Below are positions 1 through 6,867 of a DNA stretch of 13,197 nt, in pieces. Origin of the DNA: JBOFZL01 sp051655155 (lineage in GTDB: Bacteria > Bacillota > Clostridia > Peptostreptococcales > Filifactoraceae); the NCBI GenBank assembly GCA_051655155.1, contig JBOFZL010000074.1, positions 1-13,197 of the forward strand, written 5' to 3'. The notes under the pieces are model-generated. The model did no database searches, was not told where the DNA came from, and saw only the letters and a program-made list of their open reading frames with translations. The stretch's first letter is position 1, and each line of letters starts with the position of its first letter. The translations under genes and the position numbers were made by a program.

Positions 1-375
1 CCATATGTTCTTTGTAAGGCCCAAAATGAGTTGCAAGCTAAAGTTCTATATAAAATAGGAGCAGATAGAGTAGTTTTTCCAGAACGTGACATGGGAATAC
101 GTGTCGCTCATAATTTAGTTTCACAAAATGTATTGGAGTATATAGAGTTAGATCCTAATTATTCAATGGCAGAAATAAAAGTTCCAAGCAGTTGGATAGG
201 AAAAACATTACAGTCTGTAAATTTAAGAGCAAAGTATGGGATAAATGTTGTAGCAATTAAAAAGAATGATACTGTAAATATTTCTCCAGAGGCAGATGAA
301 ATATTTGATTATGGAGATTTACTTGTTGTTATTGGAGATAATAGTGCAATTGGTAAAGTTGAGGATAAAGAATGA
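1..375 (+). CDS. ktrA: Potassium uptake regulatory subunit KtrA/TrkA, C-terminal part (5' end outside window)
   Basis: This is the last 124 codons of an RCK-domain protein that gates a Trk/Ktr potassium channel from the cytoplasmic side. The frame is open to the first base of the window, so the TTG at position 31 is an internal leucine and not a start. Visible residues include the end of the nucleotide-binding RCK_N domain, with the KIGADRVVFPERDMG motif typical of KtrA/TrkA. A linker helix follows (RVAHNLVSQNVLEYIEL), then an RCK_C/TrkA_C domain of about 75 residues (from AEIKVPSSWIGKTL to DLLVVIGD). The stop codon overlaps the start of the next gene by 4 bases (ATGA), so the two are translationally coupled. 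A membrane partner (KtrB/TrkH) would be expected upstream but cannot be seen. The family is clear; KtrA versus TrkA naming is a family-level choice. Confidence 0.9.
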   Translation, partial: PYVLCKAQNELQAKVLYKIGADRVVFPERDMGIRVAHNLVSQNVLEYIELDPNYSMAEIKVPSSWIGKTLQSVNLRAKYGINVVAIKKNDTVNISPEADEIFDYGDLLVVIGDNSAIGKVEDKE

Positions 376-1142
376 TATTTATAAAATCGAAAGATAATGA
401 AAAGATTAAATATATAAATCAATTGATAACTAAAAAAGGAAGAGAGAAATACTCTTCTTTTTTAGTAGAGGGTGAGCATGGAATATTACAAGCTATAGAA
501 AATAACTGTAATATTAAAATGCTTTTCATATCTAAAGATAAAGAAAATAATAATATTTACAAAGAAATATCAGAAAAAAGTAAAGAGGTATATTTGGTAG
601 ATGATAAATTATTTGACGCCATTTCAGATACAAAGAATAGTCAAGGGATTATTGCTATTTTAGATAGAGTTATGTATGTTTTTGATGATATATTAAAAAA
701 TGGTTGGGATAAGATTTTACTTGTGGATAGAATACAAGATCCTGGTAACTTAGGCACAATTATTAGAACAACAGAATCTGCCGGATATAATTGTATTCTG
801 CTTACAAAAGGAACAGTAGATCCATTTTCGCTAAAAGTAACAAGAGCATCTGTAGGTGTAAATACAGGTATACCAATTATTTTTGTTTCTGAAGAAGATG
901 TTTTATTACTTAAAGATAATGGATATTCTATTTTGGTTACGGCTATCAATCATGAAAGTGTAAATTATAACGATGTAAATTATAATAAAAAGCATATAAT
1001 TGTAATGGGAAATGAAGCTAATGGAGTGTCTGATTTCTTTTTAAAAAATTCAAATTATAAAATAATTATACCTATATATGGAAAAACAGAATCTCTTAAT
1101 GTGGCAGTTGCTACAGGAATATTGTTATATAAAAATAATTAA
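372..1142 (+). CDS. TrmH/SpoU-family RNA 2'-O-ribose methyltransferase (RlmB/YsgA-like)
   Basis: The 256-residue product is a SAM-dependent RNA methyltransferase of the SPOUT class, probably acting on rRNA in the cytoplasm. Residues 1-95 form the small substrate-binding domain (SpoU_sub_bind type; FLVEGEHGILQAI near 30-42). The catalytic trefoil-knot domain follows with three diagnostic motifs: DPGNLGTIIRT at 123-133 (motif 1, with Asn and Arg), IIVMGNEANGVSD at 209-221 (motif 2) and IPIYGKTESLNVAVATGILLY at 233-253 (motif 3, SLNV). The length matches the family (about 245-265). The ATG overlaps the stop of the ktrA-like gene, which argues for co-transcription and coupled translation; no separate promoter is visible. 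The exact target nucleotide (tRNA or 23S rRNA) cannot be told from sequence, so I give no gene symbol. Confidence 0.93.
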   Translation: MIFIKSKDNEKIKYINQLITKKGREKYSSFLVEGEHGILQAIENNCNIKMLFISKDKENNNIYKEISEKSKEVYLVDDKLFDAISDTKNSQGIIAILDRVMYVFDDILKNGWDKILLVDRIQDPGNLGTIIRTTESAGYNCILLTKGTVDPFSLKVTRASVGVNTGIPIIFVSEEDVLLLKDNGYSILVTAINHESVNYNDVNYNKKHIIVMGNEANGVSDFFLKNSNYKIIIPIYGKTESLNVAVATGILLYKNN

Positions 1143-1229
1143 TTATTAAATGATATAATATTAAATTATAATTTATTGAAATTCTATATTGAAAAAGTAA
1201 ATATAACTTTAGATTAATGAAATCACATA

Positions 1230-1264
1230 AAATAGCGAAGTAGTAAAATACTACTTCGCTATTT
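1230..1264. terminator. Perfect 15-bp hairpin, probably a bidirectional terminator
   Basis: Bases 1230-1244 (AAATAGCGAAGTAGT) pair perfectly with 1250-1264 around a 5-base loop. The hairpin sits between two convergent genes, the methyltransferase ending at 1142 and the parvulin gene ending at 1348 on the other strand. The A/T ends of the stem provide short T runs in both directions, but there is no long U tract outside the stem. Termination is therefore inferred from position and stem strength. Confidence 0.75.
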
Positions 1265-1347
1265 AGCTATAAGGAATAATATATTTTGAGTTAAATGATA
1301 TACTTTACTTTGCTAATATATATGCTTAAAAGTTTTTGTATATAGCA

Positions 1348-2097
1348 TTACATCATTTCAATTGTATATTTATTTCTAAGAAGTTCAATATTATCCATGT
1401 AGTTCTTATGTTGTTTCTCAGCTAATAAATTTTGGTGTATTTGAGACTTTACTTCATCAAAATTTAGTTGTTTAGGTTCTTCTTTTTCTATAAGTTTTAT
1501 AAGGTGGTAACCAAATTGGGTAGCTACTGGATGTGAAATTGCATTTTTTTCTAAAGAGAAAGCTGCTTCTTCAAATTCTGGAACCATCTGACCTTTCCCA
1601 AAAGTTCCAAGATTACCACCGTTAGATGAAGATGGGCAACTGGAGTATTTACTTGCAGCTTCTTCAAACGAGATGCCAGACTTAATTTCTTCAGAAATTT
1701 TTTCGATTTCTTCTAAGCTATCGCATAAAATATGACTTGCTGTTATTTGCTCTTTTGAAACAAACATATTTTTATTTTTTTCATAGAAGTTTTTTAATTC
1801 ATCATCAGTTACAGATACCGAATTGATTATTTTTTTAACGGCAAATTGAGTAAGATAATTTTCTTTTAATTTATCTAATTCTTCAATAAATTCTGCATCT
1901 TTATCTAAACCTTGTTCTAAAGCTTCAGAGTAAAGTAGTTTTTGATTTATCAGCTCATTTAAAAGAGTGTTTTTTCCTTCTTCACCTTTAAAGTTCATTG
2001 CTACTTGAGGATTTAAATTTTGAAGCATATAATCTACTTCTGATTCAAATATTTCAATATTGCCAATTTTTGCTAAGAGTTTGTTTTTGTTTTCCAT
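1348..2097 (-). CDS. Parvulin-type peptidyl-prolyl cis-trans isomerase, apparently cytoplasmic
   Basis: The 249-residue protein belongs to the SurA/PrsA-like foldases. Residues 1-110 are a helical SurA_N-like chaperone segment (KIGNIEIFESEVDYML, then LLNELINQKLLYSEALEQG). Residues 115-205 are a parvulin rotamase domain with ITASHIL (His122), GGNLGTFGKGQMVPEFEEA (160-178) and GYHLIKL (His198). A charged helical tail ends the protein. PrsA proteins are lipoproteins with a signal peptide and lipobox cysteine, but this one starts MENKNKLLAKIG with no hydrophobic stretch, so it should stay inside the cell. The start is supported by AAGGAG on the minus strand (2110-2105), 7 bases from the ATG. It is the only minus-strand gene in the window and is divergent from glyQ. 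It probably helps protein folding or proline isomerisation; the specific client is unknown. Confidence 0.9.
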   Translation of the reverse strand: MENKNKLLAKIGNIEIFESEVDYMLQNLNPQVAMNFKGEEGKNTLLNELINQKLLYSEALEQGLDKDAEFIEELDKLKENYLTQFAVKKIINSVSVTDDELKNFYEKNKNMFVSKEQITASHILCDSLEEIEKISEEIKSGISFEEAASKYSSCPSSSNGGNLGTFGKGQMVPEFEEAAFSLEKNAISHPVATQFGYHLIKLIEKEEPKQLNFDEVKSQIHQNLLAEKQHKNYMDNIELLRNKYTIEMM

Positions 2098-2125
2098 TTA
2101 GAATCTCCTTAAATTAAATTTTCAT

Positions 2126-2131
2126 ATTATA
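2126..2131 (-). promoter_or_regulatory. Possible -10 box for the parvulin gene
   Basis: Read on the minus strand, 2131-2126 is TATAAT, about 16 bases upstream of the AAGGAG ribosome binding site. At a 17-base spacing the -35 region (2154-2149) reads TTTTCT, which is poor. Only the -10 box is convincing, and TATAAT is common by chance in DNA this AT-rich. Confidence 0.35.
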
Positions 2132-2209
2132 TAATAACAGAAAAAATAAGAAAAATAAACAGTTAAGATAAAGTTTGATAAAATGTGCTTAAAACTTTAA
2201 AAATTATGT

Positions 2210-2237
2210 TTAACAAGCCATTTAGTTGTAGTATAAT
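2210..2237 (+). promoter_or_regulatory. Sigma-A-type promoter of glyQS
   Basis: TTAACA at 2210-2215 (one mismatch to TTGACA) and TATAAT at 2232-2237 (perfect) are separated by 16 bases. Transcription would start near 2244, leaving a leader of only about 45 bases before the glyQ ATG at 2288. The AGGAGG ribosome binding site lies at 2276-2281, 6 bases from the start codon. Confidence 0.65.
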
Positions 2238-2287
2238 TAAACAATAATAATTTTGATTTATCTATTTATTTAAGTAGGAGGATATAT

Positions 2288-3172
2288 ATGAATTTTCAGC
2301 AAATGATTTTAAAGTTGCAAGAATATTGGTCAGAACAAGGTTGTATTTTTACTCAAGCTTATGATAGTGAAAAGGGTGCAGGTACAATGAATCCACAGAC
2401 TTTTCTAAGGTCATTAGGACCAGAACCATGGAAGGTTTGTTATGTAGAACCGTCAAGAAGACCAGCTGATGGCAGGTATGGAGATAATCCTAATAGATTA
2501 TATCAACATCATCAATTTCAAGTAATTCTTAAGCCATCACCAGATAATGTTCAAGAGCTTTATTTAAAATCTTTGGAAGCCATAGGTATAATGCCAAAGG
2601 AACACGATATAAGATTTGTTGAAGATAACTGGGAAAATCCAACCTTTGGTGCTTGGGGTCTAGGTTGGGAGGTATGGTGTGATGGTATGGAAATTACTCA
2701 ATACACATATTTTCAACAAGTAGGTTCTATTGACTGTCAGTTAGAATCGGCAGAATTGGCGTATGGTTTAGAGCGTATAGCTCTTTATTTACAAGATAAG
2801 GAAAATGTATATGATTTAGATTATACCGATGATATAAAATATGGAGATATATTTAAAAAAGCTGAATATGAGCATTCTGTATATAGTTTTGAAAAGTCAA
2901 ATATTGACATGCTTTTAAATCAGTTTAATGTATATGAGGAAGAAGCGATAAAACTTATCGATGAAAATCTAATAATGCCTGCGTATGATTATGTATTAAA
3001 ATGTTCTCATACTTTTAATCTGTTGGATGCAAGGGGAGCTATAGGGGTAAGTCAAAGAGCTTTATATATAACTCGTGTTAGAAATATGGCACGAAAAATA
3101 GCGGCAGGCTATGTTGAGCAAAGAAGAGAAATGGGCTTTCCGCTTTTGAAAGGAGGTAATACTAATGAGTAA
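2288..3172 (+). CDS. glyQ: Glycyl-tRNA synthetase alpha subunit
   Basis: This is the catalytic subunit of the bacterial alpha2-beta2 glycyl-tRNA synthetase, which charges tRNA-Gly with glycine using ATP. The 294-residue length matches the family (about 290-305). Recognisable family blocks include LKLQEYWSEQGCIFTQAYD near the N-terminus. Further blocks are TFLRSLGPEPWKVCYVEPSR and ADGRYGDNPNRLYQHHQFQV, the class II motif 2-like core, at about residues 38-80. WEVWCDGMEITQYTYFQQVG follows at about 128-147. The C-terminal part ends in ISVTQR-like GVSQRALYITRVRNMAR. The start follows AGGAGG by 6 bases. The gene overlaps glyS by 8 bases, so the two subunits are made from one transcript in a coupled way. 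Confidence 0.98.
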   Translation: MNFQQMILKLQEYWSEQGCIFTQAYDSEKGAGTMNPQTFLRSLGPEPWKVCYVEPSRRPADGRYGDNPNRLYQHHQFQVILKPSPDNVQELYLKSLEAIGIMPKEHDIRFVEDNWENPTFGAWGLGWEVWCDGMEITQYTYFQQVGSIDCQLESAELAYGLERIALYLQDKENVYDLDYTDDIKYGDIFKKAEYEHSVYSFEKSNIDMLLNQFNVYEEEAIKLIDENLIMPAYDYVLKCSHTFNLLDARGAIGVSQRALYITRVRNMARKIAAGYVEQRREMGFPLLKGGNTNE

Positions 3173-5225
3173 AGATTTATTTTTTGAAATAGGAACTGAA
3201 GAAATACCTGCAAGGTTTATTGATAGTGCTATTTTGGATATGAAGAATTCTTTAGAAAGTCAATTTAATAGTTTAAATTTAAATTATAAAACTATTAATA
3301 TATATTCTACACCAAGAAGATTTGCAATAAATATTATTGGATTGGATGAGATACAACCTGATATTGAAGAAGAATTTAAAGGACCAGCAAAAAAAATATC
3401 TTATGATGAAAATGGAAATTTAACTAAATCTATTTTAGGATTTTTAAAGGGCAAGGGAGCTAGTGAAGAAGATTTATATTTTAAAAAACTAGAAAATGAA
3501 GAGTATGCCTATGTTACAGTGAAAAAAAAAGGAGTAGTAACTACGGACATACTAAAAGATATTTTTGATAAAATGATTAGAGATGTGGCTTTTCCTAAAT
3601 CAATGCGATGGGGTGGAAAAAATCTTCGTTTTGTAAGACCTATTAGATGGTTAGTTTGTATTTTTGGAGAAGATATTATTAAATTTAACATTGAGGGAAT
3701 TGAGACAGGTAATAAAACAAAAGGTCATAGATTTTTAGGAAAGGAATGGATTGAAATTTCCGATTTTAAAGATTATGTTAAAAAGTTGGAGGAAAACTTT
3801 GTTATTTTAGAACAGGATAAGCGTAAAGCTTTAATATTGGAAAAGTGCAATAAAGTAGCAAGTGAATTAGATGGATTTTTAGTTCTCGATGAAGATATTT
3901 TAAATGAGGTAAATTATATTGTGGAATATCCTACAGCTTTTTATGGTTCTTTTAGAGAGGAATATTTAAAGTTGCCAAAAGAGGTTGTAACTACACCAAT
4001 GCAAGCACATCAGAGATATTTTCCAGTTGTAGATAAAGATGGGAAATTGATGAATAAGTTCATAACCGTTAGGAATGGTGATGAGTTTATGATAGATAAT
4101 GTAAGAAAAGGTAATGAAAAAGTGTTGGAAGCTAGATTAAGTGATGCGGAGTTTTTCTACAAAGAAGACACAAAAAAACATTTAGATTTCTTTATAGAAA
4201 AACTTTCAACAATAACATTCCAACAAAAGTTAGGTACTATTTTAGATAAAACACATAGAATTAAAAATATGGCTATGAAGTTATCTGATAAGATGAACTA
4301 TGACAAAACTTATATAAGTAGGGCAGCAGAACTTTGTAAGGTTGACCTAACTACTATGATGGTATTTGAATTTACTGAGTTACAAGGTTTGATGGGTAAA
4401 TATTATGCAGAAATATCAAAAGAACCAAAAGTAGTATCTGATGCGATTTTTGAACATTATTTACCAAGAAATGCAGGAGATGATTTACCATCAACATCTG
4501 AAGGGATAATTCTTTCCATCGCTGATAAAATGGACTCTTTAGCAGGATTTTTTGCAATAGGGATTACTCCTACAGGTTCTCAAGATCCGTACGCATTAAG
4601 ACGTCAGGCTCTTGGTATATTAAACATTCTTAAAGAAAAAGAATTACCAGTAACCATTGAAGACTTGATTGAAATTTCTTTAGATAACTTTAGCAATTTA
4701 GAATTTGATAGAAGTTATGTGAAAGAAGAATTATTTAAATTTTTTATGTTAAGATTTGAGAACATATTATCAGAAAATGGCGTTAGATATGATGTTATTA
4801 ATTCTATAATGAGTTTAAGAAATAATACAATTGTTGAGAAATTTAATAAGGCTAAAGCTTTGAATGTTTGGTGTGAGTCGGATATTTCTCAAGAGTTAAG
4901 TGCATATTCTAGGGTTGCAAACCTAACTAAAAATATTGCATCAATAAATATAAATGAAAGTTTGTTTATTGATGATTCAGAAAAGAAATTATGGGAAAAA
5001 TATATTTATCAAAAGAAATGTTTTGAAGAACATATTAAAACTAAAGATTATATTAAAGCTTTGAATACCTTTAAATATATAATTCCAAGTATTAATAATA
5101 TGTTTGATACTGTTATGATAATGGATAAAGATGAAAGTATTAAGGGTAATCGTCTTTCTATGCTTGTTTCTATAAAAGATACTATGAATGAAATCGGAGA
5201 TTTATCAGAGATAGTTTATAAATAA
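3165..5225 (+). CDS. glyS: Glycyl-tRNA synthetase beta subunit
   Basis: The 686-residue beta subunit is needed for tRNA binding in the heterotetrameric enzyme, and its length matches the usual 680-700. The N-terminus LFFEIGTEEIPARFI is the family signature. FPKSMRWGGKNLRFVRPIRW lies in the B3/B4-like region (about 145-165), and EVVTTPMQAHQRYFPV at about 275-290. An HD-like region follows with EHYLPRNAGDDLP (His431) and ADKMDSLAGFF (about 453-463), then TPTGSQDPYALRRQALG. The C-terminal 130 residues are the DALR-type anticodon-binding domain (SRVANLTKNI ... NNMFDTVMIM). AGGAGG (3151-3156) lies 8 bases before the ATG, inside the end of glyQ, and the start overlaps the glyQ stop by 8 bases. A terminator follows directly, so glyQS is a two-gene operon. 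Confidence 0.98.
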   Translation: MSKDLFFEIGTEEIPARFIDSAILDMKNSLESQFNSLNLNYKTINIYSTPRRFAINIIGLDEIQPDIEEEFKGPAKKISYDENGNLTKSILGFLKGKGASEEDLYFKKLENEEYAYVTVKKKGVVTTDILKDIFDKMIRDVAFPKSMRWGGKNLRFVRPIRWLVCIFGEDIIKFNIEGIETGNKTKGHRFLGKEWIEISDFKDYVKKLEENFVILEQDKRKALILEKCNKVASELDGFLVLDEDILNEVNYIVEYPTAFYGSFREEYLKLPKEVVTTPMQAHQRYFPVVDKDGKLMNKFITVRNGDEFMIDNVRKGNEKVLEARLSDAEFFYKEDTKKHLDFFIEKLSTITFQQKLGTILDKTHRIKNMAMKLSDKMNYDKTYISRAAELCKVDLTTMMVFEFTELQGLMGKYYAEISKEPKVVSDAIFEHYLPRNAGDDLPSTSEGIILSIADKMDSLAGFFAIGITPTGSQDPYALRRQALGILNILKEKELPVTIEDLIEISLDNFSNLEFDRSYVKEELFKFFMLRFENILSENGVRYDVINSIMSLRNNTIVEKFNKAKALNVWCESDISQELSAYSRVANLTKNIASININESLFIDDSEKKLWEKYIYQKKCFEEHIKTKDYIKALNTFKYIIPSINNMFDTVMIMDKDESIKGNRLSMLVSIKDTMNEIGDLSEIVYK

Positions 5226-5235
5226 AAAATATTTT

Positions 5236-5260
5236 AAGACCACGATTTGTGGTCTTTTTT
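5236..5260 (+). terminator. Rho-independent terminator of glyQS
   Basis: AAGACCAC (5236-5243) pairs perfectly with GTGGTCTT (5249-5256) around the 5-base loop GATTT. The run of T from 5255 to 5260 makes a classic U tract. It lies 10 bases after the glyS stop and separates glyQS from the ccpN-led operon. Confidence 0.92.
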
Positions 5261-5314
5261 GTTAAATTAAACTAGTTTTTAGTATACTTATTTGAAAAAG
5301 TCAATATATATACT

Positions 5315-5344
5315 ACATATTTCTTGACAAAATATGAAATGTGT
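5315..5344. repeat. Imperfect inverted repeat around the -35 box
   Basis: ACATATTTC (5315-5323) and GAAATGTGT (5336-5344) are inverted copies matching at 8 of 9 positions, with a 12-base spacer that holds the TTGACA box. The right arm overlaps the CcpN-like operator. It may be part of a dimeric repressor site, but short AT-rich inverted repeats also arise by chance. Confidence 0.45.
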
Positions 5345-5352
5345 CATACTAT
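5324..5352 (+). promoter_or_regulatory. Sigma-A-type promoter of the ccpN-ppsR-ppdK operon
   Basis: A perfect TTGACA at 5324-5329 is followed after 17 bases by TACTAT at 5347-5352 (4 of 6 to consensus). Transcription would start near 5358-5360, about 15 bases before the ribosome binding site at 5374. The same TTG at 5324 could be misread as a start codon for the downstream gene, but it would lie upstream of the transcript. Confidence 0.75.
5340..5350 (+). promoter_or_regulatory. Putative CcpN operator overlapping the -10 box
   Basis: TGTGTCATACT fits at all 11 positions the operator consensus TRTGHYATAYW that I recall for Bacillus subtilis CcpN. It overlaps the -10 region of the promoter for a CcpN-like gene. 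A 9-of-11 copy on the minus strand lies at 5309-5319, 31 bp away centre to centre, close to three helical turns. The motif is degenerate enough to occur by chance about once in a window this size, so position is the main argument. Binding and autoregulation are inferred. Confidence 0.5.
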
Positions 5353-5373
5353 ATATATAAATAACGAACATTT

Positions 5374-5381
5374 AGGAGGTG
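5374..5381 (+). promoter_or_regulatory. Ribosome binding site that fixes the ccpN start region
   Basis: AGGAGGTG matches 8 consecutive positions of the 16S anti-Shine-Dalgarno complement. Counting from the last G of AGGAGG (5379), the in-frame ATT at 5384 is 4 bases away and the in-frame ATC at 5387 is 7 bases away. Other genes in this window use 6-8 bases. No ATG, GTG or TTG in the right frame lies within reach downstream. The GTG at 5379 is out of frame and reaches a stop after five codons. Confidence 0.8.
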
Positions 5382-5383
5382 TT

Positions 5384-6016
5384 ATTATCCAACTAACTCA
5401 ACGTCAAGAAAAAATAATTGAGATTGTCAAGGAATTTCAGCCTATAACAGGTGAAAGTATTGCAGCAAAGTTAGAGCTTACTAGAGCTACTTTAAGACCT
5501 GATCTTACAATTTTAACAATGAGCGGTATTTTAGATGCTAGACCTAAAGTGGGGTATTACTTTGGTAAAAGCTCTAGTGCGATTGGTCAAATAAGCAAGA
5601 TAAAGGAAAGGTCAGTAGAGTCAGTTATGAGTTTACCGGTAGTCATTAAGGAGACCGATACTATTTATTCAGCTATTATAACGATGTTTATGGAAGATAC
5701 TGGTAGTATTTTCATTGTTTCTGAGGGAGAGCTTTCAGGAATAATATCTCGAAAAGATTTGCTTAAAAGTGCAGTGGGAGGCCTTGATATTCATGATACT
5801 CCAGTCAGTTTAGCAATGACGAGGATGCCGAATGTTGTTTATGTGGAAGAACATGAATTAATTCCAATTGCAGTGCAAAGACTCTTAGTTCATGAGGTGG
5901 ATAGTCTTCCGGTAGTAAGGAAGGAAATTATAAATGATAAAGAACACCTTAAAATTGTAGGACGTTTCACAAAAACAAATGTAACTAGAATATTTATTGA
6001 TATAATTACAGGTTAG
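5384..6016 (+). CDS. ccpN: CcpN-like transcriptional repressor (winged HTH plus two CBS domains), non-canonical start
   Basis: The 210-residue product matches Bacillus CcpN/YqzB in layout. A winged helix-turn-helix covers residues 3-60 (QLTQRQEKIIEIVKEFQPIT, then LTRATLRPDLTILTMSG and ARPKVGYYF). CBS domains follow at about 78-135 (SLPVVIKETDTIYSA ... GIISRKDLLKS) and 142-207 (MTRMPNVVYV ... DSLPVVRKE, GRFTKTNVTRI). CBS domains bind adenine nucleotides; CcpN represses gluconeogenic genes during growth on glycolytic sugars. The family normally begins 5-8 residues before the RQ in TQRQE, which fits a start at ATT 5384 or ATC 5387. A longer reading from TTG 5324 would include the promoter itself. 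It leads an operon with the PPDK regulator (stop at 6016, next ATG at 6026) and ppdK, and is probably autoregulated. Family assignment is firm; the exact start codon is not. Confidence 0.88.
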   Translation: MIQLTQRQEKIIEIVKEFQPITGESIAAKLELTRATLRPDLTILTMSGILDARPKVGYYFGKSSSAIGQISKIKERSVESVMSLPVVIKETDTIYSAIITMFMEDTGSIFIVSEGELSGIISRKDLLKSAVGGLDIHDTPVSLAMTRMPNVVYVEEHELIPIAVQRLLVHEVDSLPVVRKEIINDKEHLKIVGRFTKTNVTRIFIDIITG

Positions 6017-6025
6017 GAGAACGTA

Positions 6026-6850
6026 ATGGTTAAATTGAACATGTATGTTTTATCAGATTCATTAGGTGAAACAGGAGAATTAATTTTGAAAGCTTGTATA
6101 TCGCAGTTTAGTATGGATAATTATGAAATTACAAGATTTTCATATGTATTAACTATGGATTTTCTTGAAAAAATTTTATTAGATGCAAAGGAAAAGAGTG
6201 CAATTATAGCATATACTTTAGTGGAAGAGGATTTAATTGAAAGGATAAATGAATTTTCTAAGGAAAATGGTATAAGTTCTATTGACTTGTTAGGAGAGAC
6301 ATTAAGATCTATTTCGGAACGAACAGGGCTTAAACCGAAAAGAGAACCTGGATTAATAAGAAAATTAAATGAAAATTATTTTAAAAGGGTCGAATCTATT
6401 GAGTTTGCAGTAAAGTATGATGATGGAAAGGATCCAAGGGGATTAGCAAAAGCAGATGTCGTAATTTTGGGAATATCTAGAACTTCTAAGACTCCACTTT
6501 CTATGTATTTAGCTAACAAGAATATCAAAGTTGCAAATATTCCTTTAGTGCCTGAATCTATTCCTCCAAAAGAAATATTTGAAATTTCTGCTAAGAGAGT
6601 TATAGGTCTTACAAATTCACCGGAAAAATTAAATCAAATTCGTGAAGAGCGGCTTAAAGCATTGGGTCTACCAAGTGGGGCGAATTATTCAGATATGCGA
6701 CGTATTTTAGAGGAAATAGATTATGCGGAGAAAATAATGAGAAAGATAGGGTGTCCAATAATAAATGTTTCAAATAAAGCAATTGAAGAAACTGCTGAAA
6801 TTGTTATTAGCACGTTGAAGAGAAATGGTGTAAAGCTATTGAATGATTAA
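6026..6850 (+). CDS. ppsR: Pyruvate phosphate dikinase regulatory protein (ADP-dependent kinase / Pi-dependent pyrophosphorylase, DUF299)
   Basis: This 274-residue cytoplasmic enzyme of the PPDK/PEP-synthase regulator family inactivates its target with ADP by phosphorylating a threonine two residues before the catalytic histidine. It reactivates it with inorganic phosphate, releasing pyrophosphate. Diagnostic blocks are YVLSDSLGETGE at 7-18, EPGLIRKLNENYFKRVESIEFAVKYDDG split across about 107-134, DPRGL at 136-140, and the P-loop-like GISRTSKTPLS at 149-159. Family blocks PLVPESIPP (173-181) and GLTNSPEKL (194-202) follow. AGGAG (6015-6019) overlaps the stop of the ccpN-like gene and is 6 bases from the ATG. 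The next gene, 17 bases downstream, is ppdK, which makes PPDK rather than PEP synthase the likely substrate. B. subtilis YqfL is, as I recall, the adjacent homologue that modulates CcpN activity, so a second role here is possible. Confidence 0.95.
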   Translation: MVKLNMYVLSDSLGETGELILKACISQFSMDNYEITRFSYVLTMDFLEKILLDAKEKSAIIAYTLVEEDLIERINEFSKENGISSIDLLGETLRSISERTGLKPKREPGLIRKLNENYFKRVESIEFAVKYDDGKDPRGLAKADVVILGISRTSKTPLSMYLANKNIKVANIPLVPESIPPKEIFEISAKRVIGLTNSPEKLNQIREERLKALGLPSGANYSDMRRILEEIDYAEKIMRKIGCPIINVSNKAIEETAEIVISTLKRNGVKLLND

Positions 6851-6867
6851 AATTTAGGAGGAAAATA

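Noticed and set aside
31..33. TTG at 31 as the start of a short complete gene
   Set aside because: The frame is open to base 1 and the residues before it (KAQNE) belong to the conserved RCK domain, so this is the tail of a longer gene.
641..949. Minus-strand open frame opposite the methyltransferase gene
   Set aside because: It is a shadow of a clearly conserved gene, has no ribosome binding site and shows no recognisable domain.
1265..1347. Possible small RNA or extra gene between the convergent genes
   Set aside because: The stretch is AT-rich with no promoter of note, no start with a ribosome binding site and no strong structure beyond the 1230-1264 hairpin.
2098..2287. T-box riboswitch before glyQ
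   Set aside because: The leader is too short and lacks the core motif and terminator hairpin.
5324..5383. N-terminal 20-residue extension of the CcpN-like protein from TTG 5324
   Set aside because: It would translate the promoter itself (TTGACA and -10 box), does not resemble the family N-terminus, and lies upstream of the predicted transcript start. It has no ribosome binding site of its own.
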